Part shown: piece after piece, positions 35,149-44,783 of the stretch
Position numbering within the stretch: position 1 is the first letter of the stretch
Layout: the number at the start of each line of letters is the position of its first letter
NCBI RefSeq assembly: GCF_000974985.2
Contig: NZ_LAVA02000097.1
Location: 1 to 64,000, forward strand
DNA from: Streptomyces mangrovisoli
Lineage (GTDB): Bacteria; Actinomycetota; Actinomycetes; Streptomycetales; Streptomycetaceae
DNA: 64,000 nucleotides
Reading direction: 5' to 3'
The notes under the pieces: model-generated
Seen by the model: the letters and a program-made list of their open reading frames with translations, nothing else
Database searches by the model: none
What the model was told of the DNA's origin: nothing
Program-made: the position numbers and the translations under genes

Positions 35149-38001
35149 ATGGCTGAGAGTCCGAGCATGCAGGAGTTGATACGCCGTCGCCGGCGGTCCG
35201 GGTTCGTGGGGCGCAGGGCGGAACTCGCGGACTTCCGCGGCAACTTCGCGACGGAGCAGGATGACGAGCGACGACGGTTCCTGTTCAACGTCCACGGGGA
35301 CGCCGGGGTGGGCAAGACCCTCTTGGTGGAGCAGTTCCAGCGTGTGGCCCGGGACGACGCGGGTGCGGTCACCGCGCGGGCCGACGAGAAGGCGGAGGGG
35401 CTCGTCGCCACATTGGAGACGCTGGTTCGGCAGTTGGCCCCGGGGAGCGCGGCGAAACAGTTCGACAGGGCCTTGGCCGCGTACCGGCAGCAACTGCGAG
35501 ACGCGCAGGCACCGGCGGACCCGGCCGCCGAGGGTTCCTCCGCTGCGGGCAGGATCGCGGCCGGCGTGGGCCTCGCCGTCGTACAGAGCCTGCCTGTGGT
35601 CGGACCGCTGGCCGGCACCGTCTCGGCCGACGAGGTGAGCCAGGCCGCTCACCGGGTGGGAACATTCCTCGGCGAACGCGGTCGCGCCGCCGACGCTCTC
35701 CCGTTCGGGCCCGCCGAGGCGCTCACCCCGCCGTTCGTGGAGCTCCTGCAGCGCCTCGCCCGTGAAGTCTCCTGGGTCGCCCTGTTCTTCGACACCTACG
35801 AGCGGACCGAGGTGTTCCTCGGCACGTGGCTGCTCGACCTGGTGGAGGGCCGCTACGGCGACCTGCCGGCGAACCTGGTCGTCACGGTCGCGGGTCAGCA
35901 CCGCCTGCACCCGGGGGCCTGGGCCCCGTACCTGGATGCCATGGCGTACCTGCCGCTCCTGCCCTTCACGGAGGAGGAAACCCGCCAGCTGCTGCTGGAC
36001 AAGGGCGTGACCTCCCCGCCCGTGGTGGAGGTGATCCTCGCGGTCACCGGCCGTCTGCCGGTGCTCGTGGCCACCCTCGCGGAGAGCCGCCCGTCCGACA
36101 TTTCCCAGGTCGGGGACTCCGCCGGTGACGCCGTCGACCGCTTCCTCAAGTGGGAGCCGCAGCAGTCACGCCGTACCACGGCCCTGGTCTGCGCCCTGCC
36201 CAGGACGGTGAACCAGGACGTCGTGGACGTCCTCATCGACGGGCAGGACGGGGTGGAGCTGTACGAGTGGTTGAGAGGCATGCCGTTCGTCCAGGACGAG
36301 GCCGGAAGCTGCCGTTACCACGAGGTGGTGCGCACGGCGATGGTACGGCTGGAACGGACCCGCTCGCCGCAGCGTTGGCGGGCGCGCCACCGCCGACTCG
36401 CCCGCGCCTGGCGTGGCTGGCGCGACGAGCAGCACCAGGAGGTCACAGAGGGCTGGTGGAACCCGCAGTGGCAGGACTGCGCCGTCGAGGAGGTCTACCA
36501 CGTGCTGTGCGGGCAGCGGGACGGCGCGGTGCCCGAGGCGTTGCACGCCGCGGTGCGCGCGGCCGAGGTCGGTCCGGTCGTGGGGCGACGGGTCGCCGAG
36601 GCCATGATGCAGGCGGGAGCGGACGCGGACGCGGACCGGGTCCGGCAGATCGGGCAGGCCCTTGCCGCCACGGTTCAGGACGAGTCGCAGGACTGTTCGG
36701 CTTTCCTCGGTCTTCTCCTCGAGGACGGCCGGCTGGACGGTACGCACCGGGCGGCCGCCCTGTCCGAGCGGGCGTGGCTGCATCAACTCGCCGGCCGTAT
36801 GGAGCTCTGCCTGGACGACGTGAACAGGCTGGTGGCCCTGGAGCCGGACAACGCGGGCCCGTTGATACGCCGAGGGTTCGTCCTCAGGCTGATGCGGCGT
36901 CACCAGGACTCGCTGGCGGATCTCGACCGCGTCCTGGCGGAGCTGCCGGACAGCGCCGTCGGGCTGGTGGAACGCGGGCTGACACTGGAGGAGCTGGGCA
37001 GGGACGAGGCCGCGCTCACCGATTACGACAGGGCTGTGGCGGCAGCGCCCGGCCATCTCGGCGCCCACATCTCCCGGGCCCGTCTGCTGTGCCGCAAAGG
37101 CCGCCTTGCCGAAGCGCTCGTGGGCTTCGACGCAGCCGCGGCACGGCATCCGGATTCGGTGCGGGTCCTGCTCGAACGAGCCGAGTGCCGTTGCGCCGCG
37201 GACCGCATCGACGAGGCACTCGACGACATCCGGCGCGCGCTCGTCCTCGCCCCTGACAAGGCCCGTGTGCACGCCAGGCACGGCTTCCTGCTCTGCCGGC
37301 TCGGCCGCGCGGCCGAAGCGGTCCAGGCCTTCGACCTCGCGCTGGAAGCCGATCCGACGGACGTATGGGCACTGACGTGGCGCGGGTGGGCGTACTTCCG
37401 GCTGCACCAGGACGACTCCGCTCTGGTCGATCTCGACCGGGCCGTGGAGATGGCGCCCGACGGCGATTGGCAGGCCGCCGCCCGGGGGTGGGTGCGCTGG
37501 GGAGTCGGCCGCTACACGGATGCGCTGCCCGACCTGCAACGTGCCGTCCTCCTGGACCCCGACTACGCATGGGCCTGGGCCGGCCTTGCGTTGACGCTGA
37601 TGTGGCAAGGTCGCCCGGGAGAGGCCCACGAAGCGCTGCGTCGCGGCATCCAGGCCTGGAGCCGGAACGCTCCGTACGCCCAGGAACTGACCGACCGAGC
37701 CTTCGGCCTCCTTGAACGGCACCATCGGCGGGACGACGAGGTGCTGCGGGAGGTGGCCCGAGCCGCTTCGGCCTGGCTCGCACAGAACCGGTGGGACGGC
37801 ATCCGCACCATCGTGCTCCCGCTCCTGGCCAGAGGCAGACTGTCGCTCCTACGCGACGGCGTGGCACTGCTCCGGTACACCAGGTCCATCATCCGCGCAC
37901 ACCCCGACACCGGACCACGCTATGGCGCAACGGTCGTGGCCCTGGTGGACACGGTCGTACGGGAACTGCCGGAGGCGCGGAGCGACGAGCCCGCCGGTTA
38001 G
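35149..38001 (+). CDS. Large STAND-type ATPase with TPR array
   Basis: The 950-residue protein starts 'MAESPSMQELIRRRRRSGFV', then 'GRRAELADF' and a P-loop 'GDAGVGKT' (50-57), then 'WVALFFDTYERTEVF' as the likely Walker B region. The middle is helical, and the last ~350 residues are tandem TPRs ('ALVGFDAAAARHPDSVRVLL', 'ALDDIRRALVLAPDKARVHA'). This is the AAA/STAND layout: nucleotide switch, arm and superhelical sensor. No TIR, nuclease or protease effector is visible. ATG 35149 is chosen because the conserved region begins there; the frame is open 85 codons upstream. It is an orphan gene. Confidence 0.8.
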   Translation: MAESPSMQELIRRRRRSGFVGRRAELADFRGNFATEQDDERRRFLFNVHGDAGVGKTLLVEQFQRVARDDAGAVTARADEKAEGLVATLETLVRQLAPGSAAKQFDRALAAYRQQLRDAQAPADPAAEGSSAAGRIAAGVGLAVVQSLPVVGPLAGTVSADEVSQAAHRVGTFLGERGRAADALPFGPAEALTPPFVELLQRLAREVSWVALFFDTYERTEVFLGTWLLDLVEGRYGDLPANLVVTVAGQHRLHPGAWAPYLDAMAYLPLLPFTEEETRQLLLDKGVTSPPVVEVILAVTGRLPVLVATLAESRPSDISQVGDSAGDAVDRFLKWEPQQSRRTTALVCALPRTVNQDVVDVLIDGQDGVELYEWLRGMPFVQDEAGSCRYHEVVRTAMVRLERTRSPQRWRARHRRLARAWRGWRDEQHQEVTEGWWNPQWQDCAVEEVYHVLCGQRDGAVPEALHAAVRAAEVGPVVGRRVAEAMMQAGADADADRVRQIGQALAATVQDESQDCSAFLGLLLEDGRLDGTHRAAALSERAWLHQLAGRMELCLDDVNRLVALEPDNAGPLIRRGFVLRLMRRHQDSLADLDRVLAELPDSAVGLVERGLTLEELGRDEAALTDYDRAVAAAPGHLGAHISRARLLCRKGRLAEALVGFDAAAARHPDSVRVLLERAECRCAADRIDEALDDIRRALVLAPDKARVHARHGFLLCRLGRAAEAVQAFDLALEADPTDVWALTWRGWAYFRLHQDDSALVDLDRAVEMAPDGDWQAAARGWVRWGVGRYTDALPDLQRAVLLDPDYAWAWAGLALTLMWQGRPGEAHEALRRGIQAWSRNAPYAQELTDRAFGLLERHHRRDDEVLREVARAASAWLAQNRWDGIRTIVLPLLARGRLSLLRDGVALLRYTRSIIRAHPDTGPRYGATVVALVDTVVRELPEARSDEPAG

Positions 38002-38145
38002 ACGGCGGCGCGGTCATCTGGCGGAAGCACCCAGAGGGCGCGCGTCGCCTTCTCGCGCTCGCTCAATGCCGCGGGCGCGTGCGTGCGGGCTCTGTTTCGG
38101 GACCCGTCCGGGCTGCTGGACTGCTGGGCGGAAAGGAGCGTAATC

Positions 38146-38550
38146 ATGTGGGGAAAGTTCTGCAGGGTCGCCGTGGCGGCACTCCTGCTCACCGCCGCGA
38201 CCGAGAGCGCCTACGCGGCCGAGGCAGGGCCGGCCGCCGCTCTGCCGCGGTGCAGTCAGGCGAAGAGCTACCACCAGGCGACGGTGCCGGCGAGCCCCTT
38301 CGGGGTCGACTGCCTGCTGACCGTCGGCTCCCAGGGCCCGGGCGTCGTCGCCCTGCAGCGCTCGCTCCGCAGGTGCTACGGCTCGACGATCGCCGACGAC
38401 GGCATCTTCGGGCGGCGCACCCAGGACGCGCTCAGGTACGCCCAGCGGCAGGCCGGCACCGAGCCGGACGGGGTCTACGGCCCCAACACCAGGAGGGCCA
38501 TCAAGCACCATCCCGATCAGTGGCACATCCGGTGCAAGCGCGTGCCGTAG
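38146..38550 (+). CDS. Secreted peptidoglycan-binding-domain protein
   Basis: The 134-residue protein has a signal peptide ('MWGKFCRVAVAALLLTAATE', ending near 'SAYA') and one PG_binding_1 domain ('GPGVVALQRSLRRCYGSTIA', then 'DDGIFGRRTQDALRYAQRQA', then 'GVYGPNTRRAI'). Such domains anchor proteins to peptidoglycan. No catalytic domain is attached. ATG 38146 follows AAGGAG. Three cysteines in the mature part suggest a disulfide. Confidence 0.85.
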   Translation: MWGKFCRVAVAALLLTAATESAYAAEAGPAAALPRCSQAKSYHQATVPASPFGVDCLLTVGSQGPGVVALQRSLRRCYGSTIADDGIFGRRTQDALRYAQRQAGTEPDGVYGPNTRRAIKHHPDQWHIRCKRVP

Positions 38551-38897
38551 CCACCGCGCCACGAGACGAGTTCGGGCCGGGGTACCGCGGCCGCGAGGCC
38601 CGCCGCGCGGAGACCGACCATGCCCCGGCCCTTCGCCGTGACGTCACCGATCACCGATCACCGCTGCCCTGGTGCCGTGGTGCCGGCCACCCGACGCACC
38701 CGGCCACAGTCGGCGACGTTCCAGTCAATCCCGGGCCTTTCTGTACTTATGTCTCATTGCCCGTACATAGCCGCCTACCCTACGAACCTCGTCGCGAGCG
38801 AGGTCCCGACGGGCGAGAGCCCCCGGGAAGGCGCCGCGAACGCGCGACCGCACGAGCACGAGCACCAGCACCAGCACCAGCACGAGGGGGACTGTCC
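38551..38897. other. Intergenic region with CACCAG repeats
   Basis: 347 bp without a supported gene. Bases 38855-38885 hold a GAGCACCAG/CACCAG tandem array just before the ribosome site of the next gene. No operator or terminator of note. Confidence 0.45.
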
Positions 38898-39539
38898 ATG
38901 GATCGAGCCCGGACCGCCGCAGCCACCGCCGCCCGCCCTGAGACCCGGTCCAACACCAGGACCCGCACCAGCATCCGCGCCTGGACCCGTATCCGGACCC
39001 GGCGGACCACGACCTGGCTGGGGGTCGCGGCGACACTCGCCCTCGCCATCGTCGGCACCGCCGCACCCGACGCCTCCGCCGCGACCTACCGGTACGACTG
39101 CCGCCGACTCGCCGGAGCCGGCTCGTACAGCAGCCCGTTCCAACTCGGGAACGTCACCGGGCGCACCGTCGTCGCCGTCAACTGCCCGCCGCTGACCTCC
39201 GGAGTCCCCTACAACCACCGCTACTTCGCGTTCACGCTGACCCGGGCCGCCCGGGTGCCGTCGCTGGTCGGAGCCACCTTCCAGCTCAACTCGGCGCAGA
39301 GTTCGGCCGTGAACCCGTCGCTGAGCCGGGGGCCCGTGACCTGGCTGCACACCTCCGCCGGGATCTGGACGCGGGACCGGTCGACCGGTGCCCTCAACGG
39401 GCGCTACCTCCCGCTGGCGCCGTACCCGGGCGGCGGGGTGCTCCCGGCCGGGACCTACCGGGTCGACATGCAGAAGCTGAGGTCGCCGCTCTCCTCGCTG
39501 AGCACTCCGTGGTTCAACGTGGTGGTGGCGGTGTCCTGA
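38898..39539 (+). CDS. Secreted hypothetical protein
   Basis: The 213-residue protein has a long Arg/Thr-rich N-terminal region, then a hydrophobic segment ('TWLGVAATLALAIVGTAAPD', ending 'ASA') typical of a long actinobacterial signal peptide. The mature part is beta-rich with two cysteines ('RYDCRRLAG', 'VAVNCPPLT'), probably one disulfide. ATG 38898 is preceded by GAGGGGG. I recognise no family; the composition resembles small extracellular proteins of Streptomyces. Confidence 0.68.
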   Translation: MDRARTAAATAARPETRSNTRTRTSIRAWTRIRTRRTTTWLGVAATLALAIVGTAAPDASAATYRYDCRRLAGAGSYSSPFQLGNVTGRTVVAVNCPPLTSGVPYNHRYFAFTLTRAARVPSLVGATFQLNSAQSSAVNPSLSRGPVTWLHTSAGIWTRDRSTGALNGRYLPLAPYPGGGVLPAGTYRVDMQKLRSPLSSLSTPWFNVVVAVS

Positions 39540-39727
39540 GCCGGGTGGCGGGTTCCGGCCCCGGGGGCCGAGGGCTGGGGGCTGGGTTCCGGGGGCCGGG
39601 TGCCGGGTTCCGTGCACGGGTGGTGCGGGCCGCCGGGTCCGGCCCCCGCGGCGGCGCCCACCGGCTACGACGCGCGCGGAACGGCTCCTTCCACGCGTTG
39701 GGCGCGGTGGCTGCTTAGCGTGACCCC

Positions 39728-41224
39728 ATGACCACAGTCCAAGCCCTGCCCGCCCCCGACCAACGGCGGTGGAAGGCGCTCGCCGTCTGTCTGACGGCGG
39801 GCTTCATCTCCCTGCTCGACACCTCGATCGTGAACGTGGCACTGCCCTCGATGGAGCACGGGCTGTCCGCCTCGGAGGCCGCCCAGTCCTGGGTGGTCTC
39901 CGGGTACGCCCTGACCTTCGGGCTGGTCCTCGTCCCGGCGGGTCGGCTGGGCGACATGCGCGGGCGGCGCCAGGCCTTCCTCGTGGGCCTCGCCCTGTTC
40001 ACGCTGGCCTCGGGGGCGTGCGGTCTCGCTCCCGGAGCCTCCTGGCTGGTGCTGTTCCGGCTGATCCAGGGCGCGGCGGCGGGCATGGTCGCCCCGCAGA
40101 CCTCGGGGCTGATCCAGCAGATGTTCCAGGGCGCCGAGCGGGCCAAGGCGTTCGGGCTGCTGGGGAGCGTCATCGGTGTCTCGACGGCGGCGGGCCCGCT
40201 GGTCGGTGGCGTGCTGATCGACGCGGTGGGCACCGACGACGGCTGGCGCTGGGTGTTCTTCGTCAACCTGCCCATCGGGGTGGCCGCGTTCGCCGCGGGC
40301 CTGCGCCTGCTGCCCCGCTTCCCGTCCACGGGCAGGCGGGAGGAGTTCGACCCGTTCGGTGTGCTGCTGCTCGGCAGCGCGGTGCTGGCGCTGATGCTGC
40401 CGCTGGTGCAGGAGCAGCAGTGGACCGGGCGGCTGAAGTGGGCGCTGCTTCCGGTGGGCGCGGTGCTGCTGCTCTCCTTCTGGGCGTGGGAGCGGCGGCA
40501 GAAGGAGCGCGGGCGGGCCCCGTTGATCGATCTGGACCTGTTCGCCCTGCGTTCCTTCACGCTCGGCTCCCTGATCAGCCTGACCTACTTCGCGGGTTTC
40601 ACCACGGTCTTCTTCGTCTACTCCCTGTTCCTCCAGAACACGGCCGGATACAGCGCGCTGGCGGCCGGTCTGTCGGTGCTGCCCTTCGCCGCCTCGTCCG
40701 CGGTCGGCGCCGCGATCGGGGGCCGGCTGGTGATGCGCCACGGACGCAAGCTGGTCGTCGTCGGTCTTCTCGCCGTCGTGGTGGGGCTGTTCGGAGTGAT
40801 CGTGGCGGTGGGGCTGGTGCCCCTGGAGAGCGTCGGCTGGGCCACGGCCCTGCCCATGGTCGTGGGCGGGATCGGCTCGGGACTCACCGTCTCCCCCAAC
40901 ACGACCCTCACGCTCACCCGCGTGCCCGTACGGCGGGCGGGCGCCGCCGGAGGGGTCCTGCAGACGGGGCAGCGCATCGGCTCGGCGGCGGGCATCGCCC
41001 TCGTGGGTTCGGTGTATTTCGCCCATCAGGCCGGTCACACCCGTTCCGTGACGGCGATTCAGCTCGGGCTGCTCACCGCCGCGGGGATGAGCGCGATCGC
41101 TCTGCTGCTGGCCGTCGCCGACCTGCGCGTACGGCGGGCTCACCCCGAGCCGGAACGCGCCGCGCCGACCGCCCGGCCGGGCTTCGAGGAGGGCGACGCG
41201 GAGGAAGCGGTCCGGCGCGGCTGA
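39728..41224 (+). CDS. MFS drug exporter, DHA2 type
   Basis: The 498-residue membrane protein begins with 'FISLLDTSIVNVALPSMEHG', the DHA2 TM1 motif, and has 'GRLGDMRGRRQAFLVGLALF' (motif A) and 'AGPLVGGVLIDAVGTDDGWR' (motif C). About 14 helices are expected. It is related to the exporter at 4203 but not a close copy. No regulator gene is adjacent. The substrate is unknown. Confidence 0.9.
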   Translation: MTTVQALPAPDQRRWKALAVCLTAGFISLLDTSIVNVALPSMEHGLSASEAAQSWVVSGYALTFGLVLVPAGRLGDMRGRRQAFLVGLALFTLASGACGLAPGASWLVLFRLIQGAAAGMVAPQTSGLIQQMFQGAERAKAFGLLGSVIGVSTAAGPLVGGVLIDAVGTDDGWRWVFFVNLPIGVAAFAAGLRLLPRFPSTGRREEFDPFGVLLLGSAVLALMLPLVQEQQWTGRLKWALLPVGAVLLLSFWAWERRQKERGRAPLIDLDLFALRSFTLGSLISLTYFAGFTTVFFVYSLFLQNTAGYSALAAGLSVLPFAASSAVGAAIGGRLVMRHGRKLVVVGLLAVVVGLFGVIVAVGLVPLESVGWATALPMVVGGIGSGLTVSPNTTLTLTRVPVRRAGAAGGVLQTGQRIGSAAGIALVGSVYFAHQAGHTRSVTAIQLGLLTAAGMSAIALLLAVADLRVRRAHPEPERAAPTARPGFEEGDAEEAVRRG

Positions 41225-41255
41225 CTCACCGTCATTTCGGGTGGCCGACAGACCT

Positions 41256-41385
41256 CGACTCCAGCACGGCTGACCAAACACGACTCCAGCACGGTCGGCC
41301 GCCCGCCCCTTGGACACGGCGTACACGCAACGGCCGAGCCGGCCCGGGCCGACTCTGTCGGTACCGGGCCGGCTCTGTCGGTACC
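41256..41385. repeat. Two sets of short direct repeats upstream of 41428
   Basis: CGACTCCAGCACGG occurs at 41256 and 41281 (period 25). A 20-bp unit (GGGCCGACTCTGTCGGTACC, second copy one mismatch) occurs at 41346 and 41366, ending 42 bases before the GTG of the next gene. The second set sits where a regulator could bind. Confidence 0.7.
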
Positions 41386-41427
41386 AGGCCATAGGGTGCG
41401 CGCCAACATCTCCAAGGAGGGGGTTCC

Positions 41428-42024
41428 GTGGGATTCTCGGGTCACCTGGTCTTTGCCCGCAGCGATCGCCCACTGCGCGACGCACCCGTCTTCGCCGGCA
41501 TCGACGAGGAGCAGCAGGACACCGTGCACGCCTGGCCTCCGCGACCGGGCGACTGGCAGACCCTCCAGTTCGATCACGAGCGGTGGGAGGACGACGACTT
41601 GTCCGCACTGGTCGGCTGGACCGGCGCCCCGGCCTGTGTCGCGGACGTCTCCGACAGCGACGTCGCCCTCGTGACCGGGCTGGGAACCGACGGCCGGCGT
41701 TGGCAGGCGTGGCTCAACCTGGACCACGCCGCGGCTCTCCTCGCCGAGGAACCCGAGGACCTGGACGACGTGAGCCTGTGGGTGTCCACACCCGAGTTCG
41801 CCGAGGCCGTGCGCCGCAAGCGCGCGGAGCTCGAAGCGGATGTGCCGGCCGACGCCGAGGGCGCCCTCCTGTGGGCTGCCGACGCGGGCGTCCCGGCCGC
41901 CGCGCGGCAGTCCCGGATCGAAGAGCTGCTGCGGTCCCAGGAGACGTTCGTGGAGGACCTCTTCGGCGCGCTGCTGGACGAGTTGGGATTCCCGGAGGCC
42001 GCGGAGCCCGCGCCGGAGCCGTAG
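41428..42024 (+). CDS. Hypothetical acidic protein
   Basis: The 198-residue acidic protein has no signal peptide. It begins 'MGFSGHLVFARSDRPLRD' and has a helical C-terminal half ('FAEAVRRKRAELEADV', 'IEELLRSQETFVEDLFGALL'). AAGGAGG lies at good spacing before GTG 41428. This looks like a family of Streptomyces proteins of unknown function; no catalytic motif is visible. The last codons merge into a hexamer repeat. Confidence 0.78.
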   Translation: MGFSGHLVFARSDRPLRDAPVFAGIDEEQQDTVHAWPPRPGDWQTLQFDHERWEDDDLSALVGWTGAPACVADVSDSDVALVTGLGTDGRRWQAWLNLDHAAALLAEEPEDLDDVSLWVSTPEFAEAVRRKRAELEADVPADAEGALLWAADAGVPAAARQSRIEELLRSQETFVEDLFGALLDELGFPEAAEPAPEP

Positions 42025-42048
42025 CCGGAGCCGGAGCCGGAGCCGTAG
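42013..42048. repeat. Hexamer array spanning a stop codon
   Basis: Six 6-bp units: CCGGAG, CCGTAG, CCGGAG x3, CCGTAG. The gene's TAG stop is in unit 2 and the same unit recurs as unit 6, as if the 3' end had been expanded after the stop. Confidence 0.85.
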
Positions 42049-42275
42049 GAAGTCCTCCGCACCGATCGCACTCCCCCGCGCCGGACCGAGAACCTCGCAC
42101 ACCGTCCCGACGCTGTGCGAGGTTGTGCGCTTCCTCTGGACACTCTTGATGGTTCATGTTGTCATGCTCACTAACACTCCGCTTTCCAACGTTGAAAACC
42201 CCAGCTTCCGTGGCGCCGCCCGCGGGCTCGTGGGTTCTTGTCTGTTCACGTGTCGGATCGTGCTCGGAGGCGCTC

Positions 42276-44735
42276 ATGTCCCTGGACCGCAGGCACTTCG
42301 TCGCGAGCGCGCTGACCGTCGTCGGGGCGGGCGGCATCCCGCTCGCCGTGACCGGCAGCGCGCAGGCGGCGGGCGGCGGCGCACACGCCGCCGCGGTCTC
42401 CCGCGTGGCGGCGGCCGAAGGCGGGCTGTACTCGCCGAACGCCGCGCCCCTGGCGCCGACCGCCTTCCTGCGGCTGCCGCCCGGAGCGGTGACCGCGCGC
42501 GGCTGGCTCGACACCCGGCTGCGTCAGCAACTCGCGGGCCTGTGCGGCCAGTACGCCGCCCTCTCGCACTTCCTCGTCATGTCCGACAGCGGCTGGGCGC
42601 ACCCCGAGCGCACCGGCTGGGAGGAAGTGCCGTACTGGCTGCGCGGGTACGTCGACCTGGCGATCCTCACCCAGGACGCCACGGCGCTGGCCGCCGTACG
42701 CCAGTGGATCGACGCGATCGTGGCCACCGGCCGGTCGGACGGCTGGTTCGGTCCCACCGCGCTGCGCACCTCGCTCGGCGGCGGCCCGGACTTCTGGCCC
42801 TTCCTGCCGCTGACCTGGGCCCTGCGCAACTGGCAGGAGTACAGCGGCGACAGCCGCATCGTCCCGCTGCTCACCGGCTTCTTCCGGTTCATGAACGCGC
42901 AGGGCGCCTCGGCGTTCAACCAGAGCTGGGTGTCGGTGCGTTGGGGCGACGGACTGGACAGCGTCTTCTGGCTCTACAACCGCACCGGCGACGCGTTCCT
43001 GCTGGACCTCGCCGACAAGATCCACGCCAACGGCGCGAACTGGGTCGACAACCTGCCGTCCCTGCACAACGTCAACATCGCGCAGGGATTCCGCGAGCCC
43101 GCCCAGTACGCGCTTCGCTCGCCGTCCACGACGCTCACCCAGTCCGCCTACCACAACTACACGTCGGTGATGACCTCGTACGGCCAGTTCCCGGGCGGCG
43201 GGTTCGCCGGTGACGAGAACGCCCGGCCCGGATTCGGCGACCCCCGTCAGGGCTTCGAGACGTGCGGCATCGTCGAGTTCATGGCCAGCCACCAACTGCT
43301 GACCCGGATCACCGGCGACGCGGTGTGGGCCGACCGCTGCGAGGACCTGGCCTTCAACTCGCTGCCCGCGGCACTCGATCCGGCCGGCAAGGCGGTCCAC
43401 TACATCACCGGCGCCAACAGCGTCGACCTCGACAACACCCCGAAGTCCCAAGGGCAGTTCCAGAACGGCTTCGCCATGCAGGCGTTCATGCCGGGCGTCG
43501 ACCAGTACCGCTGCTGCCCGCACAACTACGGCATGGGCTGGCCCTACTTCACCGAGGAGCTCTGGCTCGCCACCCCCGACAAGGGGCTGGCCGCCGCGAT
43601 GTACGCACCCAGCCAGGTCACCGCGAAGGTCGCCGACGGCACCGCGGTGACCGTCACCGAGACCACCGACTACCCCTTCGGCGACACGGTCACCCTGACC
43701 CTGTCCGCGCCGAAGCCGCTCGCCTTCCCGCTGTATCTGCGCATCCCCGGCTGGTGCGGATCCCCGCAGGTCACCGTCGCGGGCACCGCCGTCTCCGCCA
43801 CGGCAGGACCGTCCTGGACCGTCGTCACGCGCACCTGGAAGAACGGCGACACCGTGACGCTCCGGTTCCCGCAGTCGACGACGCTGCGCACCTGGACGGG
43901 CAACCACGGCGCCACCGCGGTCGACCACGGGCCCCTCACCTACTCGCTCGACATCGGCGAGAACTACGTCCAGTACGACGGCACCACCCGGTTCCCCGCG
44001 TACGAGGTGCACGCCACCACGCCGTGGAACTACGGACTCGCCCCCGACGAGGGCACTTGGACGTTCAGCCGGAGCGGCGGCCCGCTGCCCGCCGACCCCT
44101 TCGACCGGACCGCGACACCGGTGCGGATCGGCGCGCCCGCGCGGCGGATCGCCGAGTGGCAGGCGGACGACCAGCACGTGGTCGCCCCGCTCCAGGACTC
44201 ACCGGCCCGCACCGCCGCGGCCGTCGAGACCGTGACGCTGATCCCGATGGGCGCCGCCCGCCTGCGGATCTCGGCCTTCCCGACCACCTCGACGACCGGC
44301 CACCTCTGGCAGCCGGCCGCGGCCTACCGGCTGATCCGCAACAAGAACTCCGGCAAGGTCATGGGCGTGGACCTGATGTCCACGGCCAACAGCGCCCATG
44401 TCGTGCAGTACGACGACAACGGCACCGCCGACCACCTCTGGCAGCTCATCGACAACGGCGACGGCTGGTACCGCATCCGCAACAAGAACTCCCAGAAGGT
44501 ACTCGGCGTCGACCTCATGTCCACCGCCAACAGCGCCCACGTCGTGCAGTACGACGACAACGGCACCGCCGACCACCTCTGGCAGCTCATCGACAACGGC
44601 GACGGCTGGTACCGCATCCGCAACAAGAACTCCCAGAAGGTACTCGGCGTCGACCTCATGTCCACCGCCAACAGCGCCCATGTCGTCCAGTACGACGACA
44701 ACGGCACCGCCGACCACCTCTGGCAGTTCGCCTGA
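42276..44735 (+). CDS. Tat-exported GH127-like glycosidase with ricin domain
   Basis: The 819-residue protein has a twin-arginine signal ('DRRHFVASALTVVGAGG') cut near 'GSAQA'. The central ~600 residues match the GH127 (former DUF1680) beta-L-arabinofuranosidase fold, with an (alpha/alpha)6 barrel and the Cys-rich 'YRCCPHNYGMGW' segment that in GH127 helps form the zinc-cysteine site. The C-terminal ~140 residues are a ricin trefoil of three near-identical repeats, for binding plant or microbial polysaccharide. ATG 42276 has GGAGG at 42266. It probably removes arabinose from plant glycoproteins or arabinan outside the cell. The exact linkage is not decided by sequence. Confidence 0.82.
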   Translation: MSLDRRHFVASALTVVGAGGIPLAVTGSAQAAGGGAHAAAVSRVAAAEGGLYSPNAAPLAPTAFLRLPPGAVTARGWLDTRLRQQLAGLCGQYAALSHFLVMSDSGWAHPERTGWEEVPYWLRGYVDLAILTQDATALAAVRQWIDAIVATGRSDGWFGPTALRTSLGGGPDFWPFLPLTWALRNWQEYSGDSRIVPLLTGFFRFMNAQGASAFNQSWVSVRWGDGLDSVFWLYNRTGDAFLLDLADKIHANGANWVDNLPSLHNVNIAQGFREPAQYALRSPSTTLTQSAYHNYTSVMTSYGQFPGGGFAGDENARPGFGDPRQGFETCGIVEFMASHQLLTRITGDAVWADRCEDLAFNSLPAALDPAGKAVHYITGANSVDLDNTPKSQGQFQNGFAMQAFMPGVDQYRCCPHNYGMGWPYFTEELWLATPDKGLAAAMYAPSQVTAKVADGTAVTVTETTDYPFGDTVTLTLSAPKPLAFPLYLRIPGWCGSPQVTVAGTAVSATAGPSWTVVTRTWKNGDTVTLRFPQSTTLRTWTGNHGATAVDHGPLTYSLDIGENYVQYDGTTRFPAYEVHATTPWNYGLAPDEGTWTFSRSGGPLPADPFDRTATPVRIGAPARRIAEWQADDQHVVAPLQDSPARTAAAVETVTLIPMGAARLRISAFPTTSTTGHLWQPAAAYRLIRNKNSGKVMGVDLMSTANSAHVVQYDDNGTADHLWQLIDNGDGWYRIRNKNSQKVLGVDLMSTANSAHVVQYDDNGTADHLWQLIDNGDGWYRIRNKNSQKVLGVDLMSTANSAHVVQYDDNGTADHLWQFA
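44310..44730 (+). repeat. Three near-identical ricin-repeat units
   Basis: Units with a 141-bp period (47 residues, 'LWQLIDNGDGWYRIRNKNSQ' and 'VVQYDDNGTADH' blocks) are almost identical at DNA level, far more alike than ricin repeats usually are. This points to recent duplication or gene conversion. Confidence 0.85.
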
Positions 44736-44783
44736 GGTCGCGCCGTCCGCCGCCGCGTCGCCGTCACCGGCCGGTGGGCTCGT

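Noticed and set aside
36150..37256. Alternative frames inside the STAND ATPase/TPR gene
   Set aside because: Arg/Gly/Pro-rich translations without motifs; the 950-residue frame has Walker A and TPRs throughout.
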